Positions 17,198 to 25,108 are shown, counted from the stretch's first letter. The stretch is DNA of 34,137 nucleotides from Clostridia bacterium (GCA_017439545.1 JAFSIW010000083.1:1-34137), one strand, 5' to 3'. Numbers and translations: made by a program. The notes: generated by a model not told the origin, from the sequence alone.

Positions 17198-17564
17198 TGT
17201 TGGTGATTCTTTTGATTCTTATGGGCTTCTTTGCCTTGCGCGCACAATCAATCATAGATTTTGTGCCTTTTGATTTTTCATCCCAAAAGCAAATAATATA
17301 ATCAGCCGCTTCGGCCATTTTTCTGTTGCGAATGGGTCCTGCCGCTTTGCCTAAGGTTGCCCAATCAGCGGGGTATCGCTCGATTGCATAGCCGTGGGCA
17401 ATAGCATATTGTTCTCCTAAAGCATCCGCGCCTCGGCAACCACCCGACAAAATGACCAAGGTGTGTTGTTTGCAAAGTTTGCTGACGCAAAAATCAATAT
17501 ATTTCTCTGCTTCTTCGTAGTTTGTGTAGTTTCTGCAACCTGCAATTACAATTCGCTTTTCCAT
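17181..17564 (-). CDS. SLOG-fold protein (DUF2493/YspA type)
   Basis: 127 residues from the ATG at 17564. The earlier in-frame ATG is rejected because GGAGG, the likely ribosome binding site, lies inside those first codons. The fold is Rossmann-like: RIVIAGCRNYTN, a central VILSGGCRGADALGEQYA, RYPADWATLGKAAGPIRNRKM, and IICFWDEKSKGTKSMID. These match SLOG/cpYpsA proteins that bind nucleotide-derived ligands and occur in stress and anti-phage contexts. It is divergent from a small XRE regulator with overlapping promoters. The locus is AT-rich compared with its neighbours, which hints at acquisition. Confidence 0.85.
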   Translation of the reverse strand: MEKRIVIAGCRNYTNYEEAEKYIDFCVSKLCKQHTLVILSGGCRGADALGEQYAIAHGYAIERYPADWATLGKAAGPIRNRKMAEAADYIICFWDEKSKGTKSMIDCARKAKKPIRIKRITNRNRPD

Positions 17565-17587
17565 AGCGCCCTCCATATACTTATATA

Positions 17588-17616
17588 AATATATATTGAT
17601 ACAGAGGAATTGTCAA
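17588..17616 (-). promoter_or_regulatory. Promoter of the SLOG gene (minus strand)
   Basis: On the minus strand TTGACA (17616-17611), a 17-base spacer and TATATT (17593-17588). Near consensus. Its -35 box shares bases with the -35 box of the divergent XRE promoter. Confidence 0.7.
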
Positions 17617-17638
17617 GTAAATATACCTCTAATAAAAT
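17610..17638 (+). promoter_or_regulatory. Promoter of the small XRE regulator (plus strand)
   Basis: TTGTCA (17610-17615), a 17-base spacer and TAAAAT (17633-17638). It lies back to back with the SLOG promoter, so one bound protein could affect both. Confidence 0.7.
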
Positions 17639-17650
17639 AGTGCTTAGAGG
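17626..17650. promoter_or_regulatory. Candidate operator inverted repeat
   Basis: CCTCTAA (17626-17632) and TTAGAGG (17644-17650) form a perfect 7-bp inverted repeat with an 11-base spacer across the -10 box and start region of the XRE gene. A third AGAGG copy lies at 17603-17607 inside the SLOG promoter spacer. It is a plausible autorepressor site, though TTAGAGG also overlaps the ribosome binding site. Confidence 0.45.
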
Positions 17651-17664
17651 TGGATACTGTTATT

Positions 17665-17865
17665 ATGATACGATTGACACTTGACAAAGCACTAAACCGT
17701 TTAAACATTAGCCGCTATGAGCTGAGCAAAAGAACCGGAATTCAATACCAGATTATTGATAATTATTATAAGAATAAAGTGATTCGATACGATAGTTACG
17801 TGTTGGATCGGATTTGTGATGCTTTACAATGTGATGTTTGTGATATAATTGAGCACAAATCATGA
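17665..17865 (+). CDS. Small XRE-family (Cro/CI-type) transcriptional regulator
   Basis: 66 residues made almost only of a helix-turn-helix: LDKALNRLNISRYELSKRTGIQYQIIDNYY-type recognition region, then SYVLDRICDALQCDVCDIIEH, typical of the Cro/CI HTH_26 group. Start chosen at the ATG at 17665 because AGAGG lies about 11 bases upstream. A GTG at 17650 is in frame but has no ribosome binding site. It probably controls itself and the divergent SLOG gene. Confidence 0.82.
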   Translation: MIRLTLDKALNRLNISRYELSKRTGIQYQIIDNYYKNKVIRYDSYVLDRICDALQCDVCDIIEHKS

Positions 17866-17931
17866 TCACGCAAATTATTTCGCTCTTTCTTGATTTCATC
17901 CTTTCTTTTGCGAAAAAATGCAAAATAACTA

Positions 17932-17961
17932 TTGACAAGCCATAGGGGCTTGGTGTATAAT
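17932..17961 (+). promoter_or_regulatory. Promoter of rpsU
   Basis: Consensus TTGACA (17932-17937) and TATAAT (17956-17961) with an 18-base spacer. Such a strong promoter suits a ribosomal protein gene. Confidence 0.85.
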
Positions 17962-18019
17962 GCTAATTGCACATATTTGTGACTTTAACCCCTGCCAATG
18001 GGCGGAGGGAGGGAATATA

Positions 18020-18196
18020 ATGAGTCAGGTTAAGATTAAAGATAATGAATCTCTCGAAAACGCACTGCGTCGTTTTAAACGTCAGACTCAACGCGATGGT
18101 GTTATCCAAGAAGTTCGCAAGAGAGAACATTATGAAAAGCCTTCGGTAAAACGTAAAAAGAAATCCGAAGCCGCTCGTAAGCGCAAGTTTAAATAA
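18020..18196 (+). CDS. rpsU: 30S ribosomal protein S21
   Basis: 58-residue basic ribosomal protein with the S21 pattern: [19 protein letters not shown], then [21 protein letters not shown] and an Arg/Lys-rich tail. Start chosen at ATG 18020 (MSQVKIK) after GGAGGGAGGG. The upstream in-frame extension is not part of S21. The gene is monocistronic, with its own promoter and terminator. Confidence 0.96.
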   Translation: MSQVKIKDNESLENALRRFKRQTQRDGVIQEVRKREHYEKPSVKRKKKSEAARKRKFK

Positions 18197-18202
18197 GTGA
18201 TG

Positions 18203-18233
18203 AAAGCGGTTGTTGTATAGACAACCGCTTTTT
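18203..18233 (+). terminator. Terminator of rpsU
   Basis: Perfect 11-bp stem AAAGCGGTTGT / ACAACCGCTTT, 7-base loop, then TT-CC-TTTT. Confidence 0.88.
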
Positions 18234-18259
18234 CCTTTTCACTCAAAGGAGTAACCGTT

Positions 18260-18757
18260 ATGGCCATTTTCAAGCCTACTTATTATAAACGTCGCCTGAC
18301 CGATCTTACGGTGGCGGAATTAAAAAATGAGGGGATCCATACCCTGCTGCTGGATGTGGATAATACCCTGTCTACCCATCATAATCCCGATCCCGATGAG
18401 GGAATCCCTGCCTTGATCGACGAAATGAAAAGGGAGGGTATTGGTCTGATCATCGTGTCCAACTCCCGTCGGGCACGGGTAGAGCCCTTTGCGCAAAAGT
18501 TGGGTGTCGACTTTTTTTATCTTTGCAAAAAACCCTTGCCCTTTCGCTTAAATAAAGCCATCAAGCAAATGGGCGCCGACAAAAAGGGAATGATGCTTTG
18601 CGGCGATCAGATCTTTACCGATATGCCCGCCGGCAATCTATGCGGGGTTAAAACCTTGCTGTTAGAGCCCATTGAAGAAGAAACGGGTTGGAGTTTTCGC
18701 GTGCGCCGCAAAATAGAACGCCCTATGCGACGCCGTTATAAGGAGAAGGTACAATGA
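18260..18757 (+). CDS. yqeG: YqeG family HAD phosphatase (class IIIA)
   Basis: 165-residue HAD hydrolase. The nucleophile motif is LLLDVDNTLS (DxD), motif II lies in IIVSNSRRARV, and the C-terminal motif in GDQIFTDMPAGN. It matches YqeG, a conserved Firmicute protein of the phosphatidylglycerophosphate-phosphatase-like group whose exact role is unsettled. AAGGAG supports the ATG. The last four bases overlap the next gene (ATGA). Confidence 0.88.
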   Translation: MAIFKPTYYKRRLTDLTVAELKNEGIHTLLLDVDNTLSTHHNPDPDEGIPALIDEMKREGIGLIIVSNSRRARVEPFAQKLGVDFFYLCKKPLPFRLNKAIKQMGADKKGMMLCGDQIFTDMPAGNLCGVKTLLLEPIEEETGWSFRVRRKIERPMRRRYKEKVQ

Positions 18758-19614
18758 GTATGGCAAAATTCGGCCCTGCGGGAACAGGGGACAGCTTTAA
18801 AGAACAAGGCTATAAAACCAGTCTGCAGGTGCCCGGTTATTTGGAAAAAATGGGGCTGAACTGGTTTGAGTATCAGTGCGGTCGCGGGGTGAATATCGGA
18901 GAAGACAAAGCGGTGGCTTTGGGTGAAAAAGCCAAGGAACACGGCATCGGCGTTTCTCTGCACGCACCTTATTATATCTCGCTCGCTTCCAAAGAAGAGG
19001 AAAAACGGGACAATTCGGTGAATTACATTCTCCAATCTGCCCGTGCAGTAAGCGCTATGGGGGGCAACCGTATTGTGGTGCATCCCGGCGGATTGGGCGG
19101 ACTTGCCCGTGACGATGCTACGGCTCTCGCCTGCGTTACCTTGAAAAAGGCGCAGGATTGCTTGGATGCCAACGGACTTTCTCACGTACATATTTGCCCC
19201 GAAACCATGGGCAAGATCAATCAACTGGGAACGCTGGAAGAAGTATTGCAAATGTGCGGGGTGGACGAGCGGTTTTTGCCCTGCATTGACTTTGGGCACC
19301 TCAATGCCCGCACCCATGGGGCGGTGAACTCGGCGGATGCTTTTACCGCAATCTTAGATGAAGTGGAAAGCCAATTGGGCCATGACCGTATGAAGGTGTT
19401 CCATTCTCATTTCTCCAAGATCGAGTATACCGACGGGGGAGAAAAACGCCATCTTACCTTTGAAGATCAGGTGTTCGGTCCCGATTTTTCACCGTTGGCG
19501 GAGCTGATTGCCAAAAAGAATCTGTCTCCCGTGTTTGTGTGTGAATCCGCAGGCAGTCAAGCGGAGGATGCGGCGCAAATGCAAGCGGTTTATCGGTCCT
19601 TCCTTTCAGAATAA
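18754..19614 (+). CDS. Endonuclease IV-like TIM-barrel (AP endonuclease family 2)
   Basis: 286-residue xylose-isomerase-like barrel of the EndoIV/Nfo group. Expected tri-metal ligands are visible: SLHAPYY, IVVHPGGLGG, HICPETMGK, PCIDFGHLNA, and VFHSHFSKIEY with GGEKRHL. It probably nicks DNA at abasic sites, although it opens with KFGPAGTGDSFKEQG, the style of a divergent EndoIV-like branch. It is translationally coupled to yqeG. Confidence 0.82.
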   Translation: MSMAKFGPAGTGDSFKEQGYKTSLQVPGYLEKMGLNWFEYQCGRGVNIGEDKAVALGEKAKEHGIGVSLHAPYYISLASKEEEKRDNSVNYILQSARAVSAMGGNRIVVHPGGLGGLARDDATALACVTLKKAQDCLDANGLSHVHICPETMGKINQLGTLEEVLQMCGVDERFLPCIDFGHLNARTHGAVNSADAFTAILDEVESQLGHDRMKVFHSHFSKIEYTDGGEKRHLTFEDQVFGPDFSPLAELIAKKNLSPVFVCESAGSQAEDAAQMQAVYRSFLSE

Positions 19615-19654
19615 CCGTTTTTTACTTCTCATATAGTGTCATAGGTGATGCTGT

Positions 19655-20731
19655 ATGAAAGGATATTTTACGGTACGGGCAAAGGCGCTGTTCCTCACAG
19701 TTGGCTTTTTCCTTGTGGGCATAGGGCTGATGTTTTTTGCGGGGCAGCTACAGCAAGGGGTGCGGGAAGGACTTTCTTTGTGCGCACGGGTGGTGATTCC
19801 CGCCTTGTTTGTGTATCTTTGTCTGTGCTATTGGCTGACCGAAACCCAAGGACTATCCTGTATTACCCGCTTGCTTCGTCCGCTGTTCCGTGTGTTGTTG
19901 GGAAACAGTTGGCAAGGGGGCGCCGCTTTGCTGATGGCGGTGATGGGCGGTTATCCCATGGGAGCGGCGGTACTAAAACGGCTATATGACAGCTCTGCCC
20001 TGTCTGCCCGTCAGGTTCGCCGCTTGTCTTTGGGACTGTTTTGCCCTTCGCCCGCCTTCGCAGTTTCGGCGGTGGGTGTGGGCTTGCTGTCCTCTCCCTT
20101 GGCAGGCTTGCTTTTGTGGATCGCCGCAACCGTTCCCGTTTTGATCATAACCGTTGCGCTTGGCCGTTTGGGGGGCGAAGCCCTTTCTGCCAAAGAGGAG
20201 GCTTTTCCTCATCAGGGTGGCTTTTCTTCGGCTATGGCGGGTGCCTGCAGGTCAATGCTTCACATTTGCGGCGTGGTGGTGCTCTGCCGTGCCATAGCAT
20301 CCGTGTTGCAAGGCCTACCCTTTCCCTCTATTGTGATCCAAGGGCTGAGCGCCCTGCTGGAGGTCACCAACGGATGCGTGATTCTTTCACCCTACGGCTT
20401 GCCTTGGTTGGCGGCGGTATTGGGCTTCGGCGGTATCGGCACACACCTGCAGATCAAAGGGCTTCTGGGCGGATTGATGCCGTCCTATCCCATCTATATC
20501 GGGGTACGGCTTTTGCAGGGAGCCGCCGCTTACGGTATGACCTTCTTGCTTGCCAAATGGTGCTCGCCTGTGCTGCCCACCCTTTGGCTTACTACTCCGC
20601 CTGCGGTGGGAAGCCATTCGGTCTTGCCGTCGGTCGCAGTGGTGCTGACCTGCTTTGTATTTTTAGGATGGTTGGAGTATGCCAACCCAAAAAGGAAGGT
20701 AAACAATGAAAAACCAAGGATTTATCAGTGA
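19655..20731 (+). CDS. YlbJ-like sporulation integral membrane protein
   Basis: 358 residues with about eight hydrophobic segments. The characteristic loop is GGYPMGAAVLKRLYDSS followed by LSARQVRRL and FCPSPAFAVSAVG, which parallels the SGYP...SPLF region of Bacillus YlbJ (nucleoside-recognition/Gate domain). The second Gate-like half includes LLEVTNGC and GFGGIGTHLQIKGL. YlbJ is required for spore formation in Bacillus. AGGTGATG precedes the ATG. It implies a spore-forming lineage but does not prove sporulation here. Confidence 0.75.
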   Translation: MKGYFTVRAKALFLTVGFFLVGIGLMFFAGQLQQGVREGLSLCARVVIPALFVYLCLCYWLTETQGLSCITRLLRPLFRVLLGNSWQGGAALLMAVMGGYPMGAAVLKRLYDSSALSARQVRRLSLGLFCPSPAFAVSAVGVGLLSSPLAGLLLWIAATVPVLIITVALGRLGGEALSAKEEAFPHQGGFSSAMAGACRSMLHICGVVVLCRAIASVLQGLPFPSIVIQGLSALLEVTNGCVILSPYGLPWLAAVLGFGGIGTHLQIKGLLGGLMPSYPIYIGVRLLQGAAAYGMTFLLAKWCSPVLPTLWLTTPPAVGSHSVLPSVAVVLTCFVFLGWLEYANPKRKVNNEKPRIYQ

Positions 20732-20927
20732 AGAATACCGAAAGGAGTGCCGCTATTGCGAGCACGGCAAATTGTCCTTTGACGGTACCGCGGTGCTGTG
20801 TCCCAAAAAGGGAATCGTTGCGCCTGACCACCTATGCAAAAAATACGTGTATGATCCGCTGAAGTACACGCCTATGCAACCCACCTTGCCAAAGCAGACC
20901 TTCAGTGCAGAAGATTTTAGCTTATAA
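20706..20927 (+). CDS. Small four-cysteine conserved protein
   Basis: 73 residues with Cys15 and Cys18 (ECRYCEHG), Cys32 (LCPKKGIV) and Cys44 (LCKKYVYDPLK). This CxxC...C...C pattern suggests a single zinc site. The start has AAGGAAGG and overlaps the end of the YlbJ-like gene by 26 bases, so the two are coupled. Similar short proteins ending in the KYDPLKR style are conserved among Clostridia and uncharacterised (from memory). Confidence 0.75.
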   Translation: MKNQGFISEEYRKECRYCEHGKLSFDGTAVLCPKKGIVAPDHLCKKYVYDPLKYTPMQPTLPKQTFSAEDFSL

Positions 20928-20931
20928 ACAG

Positions 20932-20967
20932 AAAGACCCGAAGGGATTCTTCCTTCGGGTCTTTTTT
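20932..20967. terminator. Bidirectional terminator between convergent genes
   Basis: Perfect 13-bp stem AAAGACCCGAAGG / CCTTCGGGTCTTT with a 7-base loop and a T run on the plus strand. The A-rich left arm gives a short T run on the minus strand, so it can end both the four-cysteine gene and the CBM9-dockerin gene. Confidence 0.9.
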
Positions 20968-20974
20968 GCAAGAG

Positions 20975-21178
20975 CTATTCTTCCGCAGGGAACTTGTCGA
21001 TCTTGCCGACAACCTTTTTGAGAATATTGAGCGCGTCGGTGGCATCGGCTTTGCCGTTACCGTCGGTGTCGGCTACAATCAGTTGTTCGCCGGTCGGGTC
21101 GACCTTGCCTACTACGCTTTTCAGCACTTCCAGCGCATCGGTTGCCTCTACCTTGCCGTTGCCGTCTACGTCGCCGTA
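20975..21178. repeat. Dockerin-coding direct repeat, copy A
   Basis: 204-bp segment, from the stop codon to the start of the first calcium loop, that matches 22391-22594 at 199 of 204 positions by hand count, with no gaps. Four of the five differences change an amino acid. Confidence 0.92.
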
Positions 21179-22273
21179 GCGATTATCAGGCCAATTGATG
21201 TGAACGGCTTTGGCGCAGGCTACTAATTTATCATAGGCGATAGGGTCTATCAAAGCGCGTTGTTCTTCGGTAAGAGCGTCGTATTGATCGATTGCTTCTT
21301 TCACCGTATAGGTCTCCCAAGGTTCGATTGCATCGGGATCAGTCAATTGGTTGATCATGGTGTTAACCTTATCAGCGGCAATTTGATCTTCATTTACGGG
21401 ATGAAAAAAGGGGTTTGGGGAAGGGTCTTTATCATAAGTAACCAGCTTGCCGGTATCATACGCCAACCACCAACGATAGCCTGTGGTGATGGCGCAAGGT
21501 TCAGAATCTACGTTGGTAGCTGAATTGGTTACAGCGATATTGTAATAAAAGGCAGAGTAGTGCTCGTGCCCTGCATAACCGTGAGCAAGTGGCACACGGA
21601 CCTCGCAGGTATAGCCGATTTGCCTACCACTGCTGTCCGTTTTCTTTATGGCAACCATATTTTCATCGCATCGGAAGTAGTTGTCAGCATTTTTGATTTT
21701 GGTGGGATCATACATCGGTTGATCCATAAAAATATATTTGTCGTTTACCGTTTGTGCATCGGTTACCGCTAAATTGTGTGCTATTAATCGAAAATGGGTA
21801 TCAGCGTTAACTTGACTGTCAAGATTATCTTGAAAGGAGCCGGTGGCGGATAGAGGATCGGTATCGATATAAAAATCGATATTTTCAATGAGTGGATGGG
21901 CATCGTTGGGAACGCCGGTGTAATCGGTGTAGGTGGTGGCAATTATGGGATCGTTCACGTCAACAAAGAAATAAGCGTATTGATCATCATAAGCGACATA
22001 CAATTTTATCTTGATTTCTTCTTTGAGCGGTTCTAATAATAACGGAGGTTGGCCGGTAACATCGAAGCGACGGGAAAGTGGGAGTAAGGTGGTATCCTCA
22101 AAACTGTCATAATAGAAGTAGCAGTTGTTGGCAATAGCCCATGCATCATCCCGGTAATACGGGTCTAATTGGCCGTCAATCACAAAATGGGTTTCTTCTG
22201 CCGAAACAGGGGTTATACCGATTGCTGAAAGGATGAGTGCCATAATCAACATCAACGAGCAAAGTTTTTTCAT
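20975..22273 (-). CDS. Secreted CBM9-like protein with C-terminal dockerin
   Basis: Start chosen at 22273 (MKKLCSLMLIM), which gives a clear signal peptide cleaved near PVSA-EE (about residue 25) and has AGAAGGTG upstream. Residues about 27-290 resemble a CBM9/DOMON-type beta-sandwich (VIDGQLDPYYRDDAW, LYVAYDDQYAYFFVDVND, IDFYIDTD, YTCEVRVPLAHG). A short helical segment follows (EAIDQYDALTEEQRALIDP). The last 60 residues form a type I dockerin with two calcium loops, DVDGNGKVEATDAL and DTDGNGKADATDAL. The protein is likely docked to a cohesin scaffold or surface protein encoded elsewhere. Own promoter. 432 residues. Confidence 0.85.
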   Translation of the reverse strand: MKKLCSLMLIMALILSAIGITPVSAEETHFVIDGQLDPYYRDDAWAIANNCYFYYDSFEDTTLLPLSRRFDVTGQPPLLLEPLKEEIKIKLYVAYDDQYAYFFVDVNDPIIATTYTDYTGVPNDAHPLIENIDFYIDTDPLSATGSFQDNLDSQVNADTHFRLIAHNLAVTDAQTVNDKYIFMDQPMYDPTKIKNADNYFRCDENMVAIKKTDSSGRQIGYTCEVRVPLAHGYAGHEHYSAFYYNIAVTNSATNVDSEPCAITTGYRWWLAYDTGKLVTYDKDPSPNPFFHPVNEDQIAADKVNTMINQLTDPDAIEPWETYTVKEAIDQYDALTEEQRALIDPIAYDKLVACAKAVHINWPDNRYGDVDGNGKVEATDALEVLKSVVGKVDPTGEQLIVADTDGNGKADATDALNILKKVVGKIDKFPAEE

Positions 22274-22305
22274 CCGATACACCTTCTTATAATCATTCTG
22301 CTTTA

Positions 22306-22334
22306 AGTATATATGAGTTTCATTCCAATTGCAA
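22306..22334 (-). promoter_or_regulatory. Promoter of the CBM9-dockerin gene
   Basis: On the minus strand TTGCAA (22334-22329), a 17-base spacer and TATACT (22311-22306). The -35 box and spacing are the same as in the promoter of the other dockerin gene at 25109-25137. Confidence 0.6.
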
Positions 22335-22351
22335 CCTTTTTTACCCAAAGG

Positions 22352-22379
22352 AAAACGCCCTCGGTTTTGAGGGCGTTTT
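22352..22379 (-). terminator. Terminator of the esterase-dockerin gene
   Basis: 11-bp stem AAAACGCCCTC / GAGGGCGTTTT with a 6-base loop, just past the stop at 22391 when read leftward. It separates the two dockerin genes into independent units. Confidence 0.85.
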
Positions 22380-22390
22380 GTTGATTGAAA

Positions 22391-22594
22391 CTATTCTTCC
22401 ACAGGGAACTTGTCGATCTTGCCGACAACCTTTTTGAGAATATTGAGCGCGTCGGTGGCATCGGATTTGCCGTTACCGTCGGTATCGGCTACAATCAGTT
22501 GTTCGCCGGACAGGTCGACCTTGCCTACTACGCTTTTCAGCACTTCCAGCGCATCGGTTGCCTCTACCTTGCCGTTGCCGTCTACGTCGCCGTA
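22391..22594. repeat. Dockerin-coding direct repeat, copy B
   Basis: Second copy of the 204-bp dockerin segment (see 20975-21178), in the same orientation at the 3' end of the esterase gene. Confidence 0.92.
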
Positions 22595-24946
22595 CAGGTA
22601 AGTCGTTTCGCCTTTTAACTGAGCAATTTTTGCTTTGGCGCGGAGCAGTTTGGTCTGGTTGGTGACCAATTCTCTTTGGGCAACGGTCAGGTTTTCGTAC
22701 GCTTGATCGGCGGTGTTGACCGCTTCTTCGTGGTCTAACGTGATGTCGTCTGCTTCGGGCAACGCGGTAATCAAACCTTCCACTGCTTTGGCGGCGGTTT
22801 GATTGTTTTCCAGTTGCTCAAGCGAAAGGCCTACCATCACGTTGTCAATGTGAATGGAGCCGCTTGCGGTATCTTCTACCAACACGTCAATGCGGTTGAT
22901 CTGGCTGAGGGGCGCGTGCGCGGTGGTGTTGTATCCTTTGGCGTTTTTGATGGCAAAGGTGTAACAGGTGAAATCAGAGCCGCCGGACAGGGTTACTTCA
23001 TAAGTTCCGTCTGCTGTGGGCAGCATCCACATTTCATCGCTGTCTTGTTTGCCTACCAAGAATCGCAAGGTCTTGTCGCGGGCATCATCATTGCGGACCA
23101 TAATGGAAATGGTTTTGTATCTGTGCAGTGAGAAGGGCATCAGATATTGCCCGTAGTAGACGCTGGCGCCTGCGGTGGCTTTAGACGTCGTGTCGTAAGC
23201 AATCTTGATAGAGCCCGTACCTTCTTGACGGATGGCATTATCCACTGATACAATGGCGTACACGTCGCCCAAACCTGTGCCTTGCCAGGTGGGTACGTAT
23301 TCGCCGGTAGCACCCGAATCCACAAACACCGAGGTGGTGTCGCAATACAGCCAATCGTTGGAGCAGAAATATTGGGTCATCTCGCGGTTGCTGCGATGAG
23401 GAACGGCAGGCAGCTGATACGAGTTGCACAGATTGGCAGATTGAGCGTGGGAGTTAAAGGCGTAGGTGAAGTTGACGGGATCGGTGATGCTGTCGTTCCA
23501 CACCTTGACCACGTTTTTGCCTTCGATCTTAGCTTTGGCAGGCAGGAACAGACCGCTTTTGCTTGCAATAGTAAAGCCGTGCACGCCAATGCTGTCATTC
23601 AGGGTGGTCAGACCCTCTGCTACGTGATCAAAGGTGACGTAGATCGCACCGTTTTTGATTTCAAACGATTTCACCGTAGGTGCGTAGTAATCGGCGTTGC
23701 CGTAACCGCAGAAGTTGTGAGCGGCGGCAAGACCCGCGCGACCACCGCCGATATATTTGGTGTTGGGATGAATGGCGTAAGCAACGTTGGGTGCGGGGGG
23801 ATTCACGTAGGTGAGGGGAACGTCGTAAATGGGAATATTCACAATGTTGGGATTGGCGGCTTGCGCATCGGCAATCTCTTCGATCCATTTGGGAATGATC
23901 TGGGGATCGCCCAAATAGACGTGGTTTGCAATGTTGATAACGATGACAGGCATATCGCCCTTTTCAAAGCCGAAGACCTTGCTGTAACCGCTTGCCAACG
24001 CCTGAATGGCTTGGCTGTAATAGCCTGTTTCATTGGGTTTACCGTCGCAGTTGGATTCCCCTTGGCACCACAGAACACCGCCCAGATTCATACCTGCCAT
24101 AGGACCGATCTTGGTGTTGTACAAAGCGGTCATATGACGGTAGTCGGCGGGGGTGGTGGCCGATTCGGCTTCGGTCATATACAGGTTGTTCTTTTGCAAC
24201 AAGGATTTTACGGTTTCATTGGCTTCAATGCTTTCACGGGACAACCAGGTTTGGATGTTGGTGGCACCAAGCGAAGCATTGATAATCCCTACGGGTACAT
24301 TCAGCTTTTGCCGCATTTGCTTGGCGGCATAGTAGCCGTTGGCTGACATGGTTGCAATGCTGGTAGCGGCAGAACCGTCTACCCAATACGCACCCGCAAT
24401 GTCAAAGGCGGGAGTAGCACGAGCAGTACCGGATGAGCCTACGGGGTTGCCGGTCATATGCAGAATCCGCATATACTCGTCGTTGGCGTTGGCGATTTCT
24501 TCTGCGCCGTTGATTTCCCAATCCAAACGGTATTCCATATTGGATTGTCCTGCGGCGATCCATACCTCGCCAACCAGCACGTTGGTGATGATCTTCATAG
24601 GTTTGCCGTCTTCATAAACCACAATGCGATAGACGTCATAACTACCCTTGCGGGCATCAAAGGACAAAGTCCAGTTGCCGTTGAAGGGAACTTTTACGTG
24701 CTTGGTTTCAATGGGTTGCAGAGAGTCGCCTAAATACAATTCGGCCGAGATGGTTTTTCCGGCGGTGGAAAGGCCAAACAGATTCATGGGCTTATTTTGT
24801 TGAAACATCATATTATCGGCGAAGAAGTTAGGCATTGCAAAGTCGTTGACTGCTCCTGTTCTGCTGACCGCCTGAGCAGAAAACAGTCCGCTCATACAAC
24901 CGAACGTCAGAGCCAGACACAATCCGAAGCCAATCATTCTTTTCAT
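22391..24946 (-). CDS. Secreted SGNH esterase (sialate O-acetylesterase type) with dockerin
   Basis: Start chosen at 24946 (MKRMIGFGLCL): AGGAGGAG lies just upstream and a signal peptide ends near AQA-VS (residue 26). The SGNH/SASA esterase domain spans about 35-470, with nucleophile Ser135 in AAGQSNMEY, GVLWCQGESN at 291-299, and catalytic His393 in AIHPNTKYIGGGR. A beta-rich carbohydrate-binding-like region follows (about 520-710, STSGSIHID-type end), then a helical linker and a type I dockerin with two DxDGNGK loops. It probably deacetylates sialic acid or acetylated plant or host glycans outside the cell, docked to a scaffold. 851 residues. Confidence 0.88.
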   Translation of the reverse strand: MKRMIGFGLCLALTFGCMSGLFSAQAVSRTGAVNDFAMPNFFADNMMFQQNKPMNLFGLSTAGKTISAELYLGDSLQPIETKHVKVPFNGNWTLSFDARKGSYDVYRIVVYEDGKPMKIITNVLVGEVWIAAGQSNMEYRLDWEINGAEEIANANDEYMRILHMTGNPVGSSGTARATPAFDIAGAYWVDGSAATSIATMSANGYYAAKQMRQKLNVPVGIINASLGATNIQTWLSRESIEANETVKSLLQKNNLYMTEAESATTPADYRHMTALYNTKIGPMAGMNLGGVLWCQGESNCDGKPNETGYYSQAIQALASGYSKVFGFEKGDMPVIVINIANHVYLGDPQIIPKWIEEIADAQAANPNIVNIPIYDVPLTYVNPPAPNVAYAIHPNTKYIGGGRAGLAAAHNFCGYGNADYYAPTVKSFEIKNGAIYVTFDHVAEGLTTLNDSIGVHGFTIASKSGLFLPAKAKIEGKNVVKVWNDSITDPVNFTYAFNSHAQSANLCNSYQLPAVPHRSNREMTQYFCSNDWLYCDTTSVFVDSGATGEYVPTWQGTGLGDVYAIVSVDNAIRQEGTGSIKIAYDTTSKATAGASVYYGQYLMPFSLHRYKTISIMVRNDDARDKTLRFLVGKQDSDEMWMLPTADGTYEVTLSGGSDFTCYTFAIKNAKGYNTTAHAPLSQINRIDVLVEDTASGSIHIDNVMVGLSLEQLENNQTAAKAVEGLITALPEADDITLDHEEAVNTADQAYENLTVAQRELVTNQTKLLRAKAKIAQLKGETTYLYGDVDGNGKVEATDALEVLKSVVGKVDLSGEQLIVADTDGNGKSDATDALNILKKVVGKIDKFPVEE

Positions 24947-25010
24947 AGCTACTCCTCCTAATGGTATCATAACACATATTTTTCACTGAGAAAACGTTCG
25001 CCCACAGCAT
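24828..25010 (-). CDS. Possible leader ORF overlapping the esterase start
   Basis: An ATG at 25010 on the minus strand is preceded by an excellent GGGGAGGTAAAT. Its frame runs past the esterase start in another frame and ends at 24828 (60 residues, beginning MLWANVFSVKNM). It may be a regulatory upstream ORF whose translation affects the esterase start at 24946, or just chance. The product resembles nothing known. Confidence 0.25.
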   Translation of the reverse strand: MLWANVFSVKNMCYDTIRRSSYEKNDWLRIVSGSDVRLYERTVFCSGGQQNRSSQRLCNA

Positions 25011-25108
25011 ATTTACCTCCCCATATATCATGGAGTAAGCTTTCGTAAATTTGCTTGTATATTAGGTATGGGCATGGTGCTTTTCTCCCGCAAGGTTAAT
25101 ACATTAAA

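Noticed and set aside
18754..19317. 193-codon open frame on the minus strand opposite the endonuclease-IV-like gene
   Set aside because: No start signals; the plus strand has the full metal-ligand set and is coupled to yqeG.
23282..24346. 354-codon open frame antisense to the esterase
   Set aside because: Mirror of the esterase coding frame; the esterase strand carries the signal peptide, catalytic motifs and dockerin.
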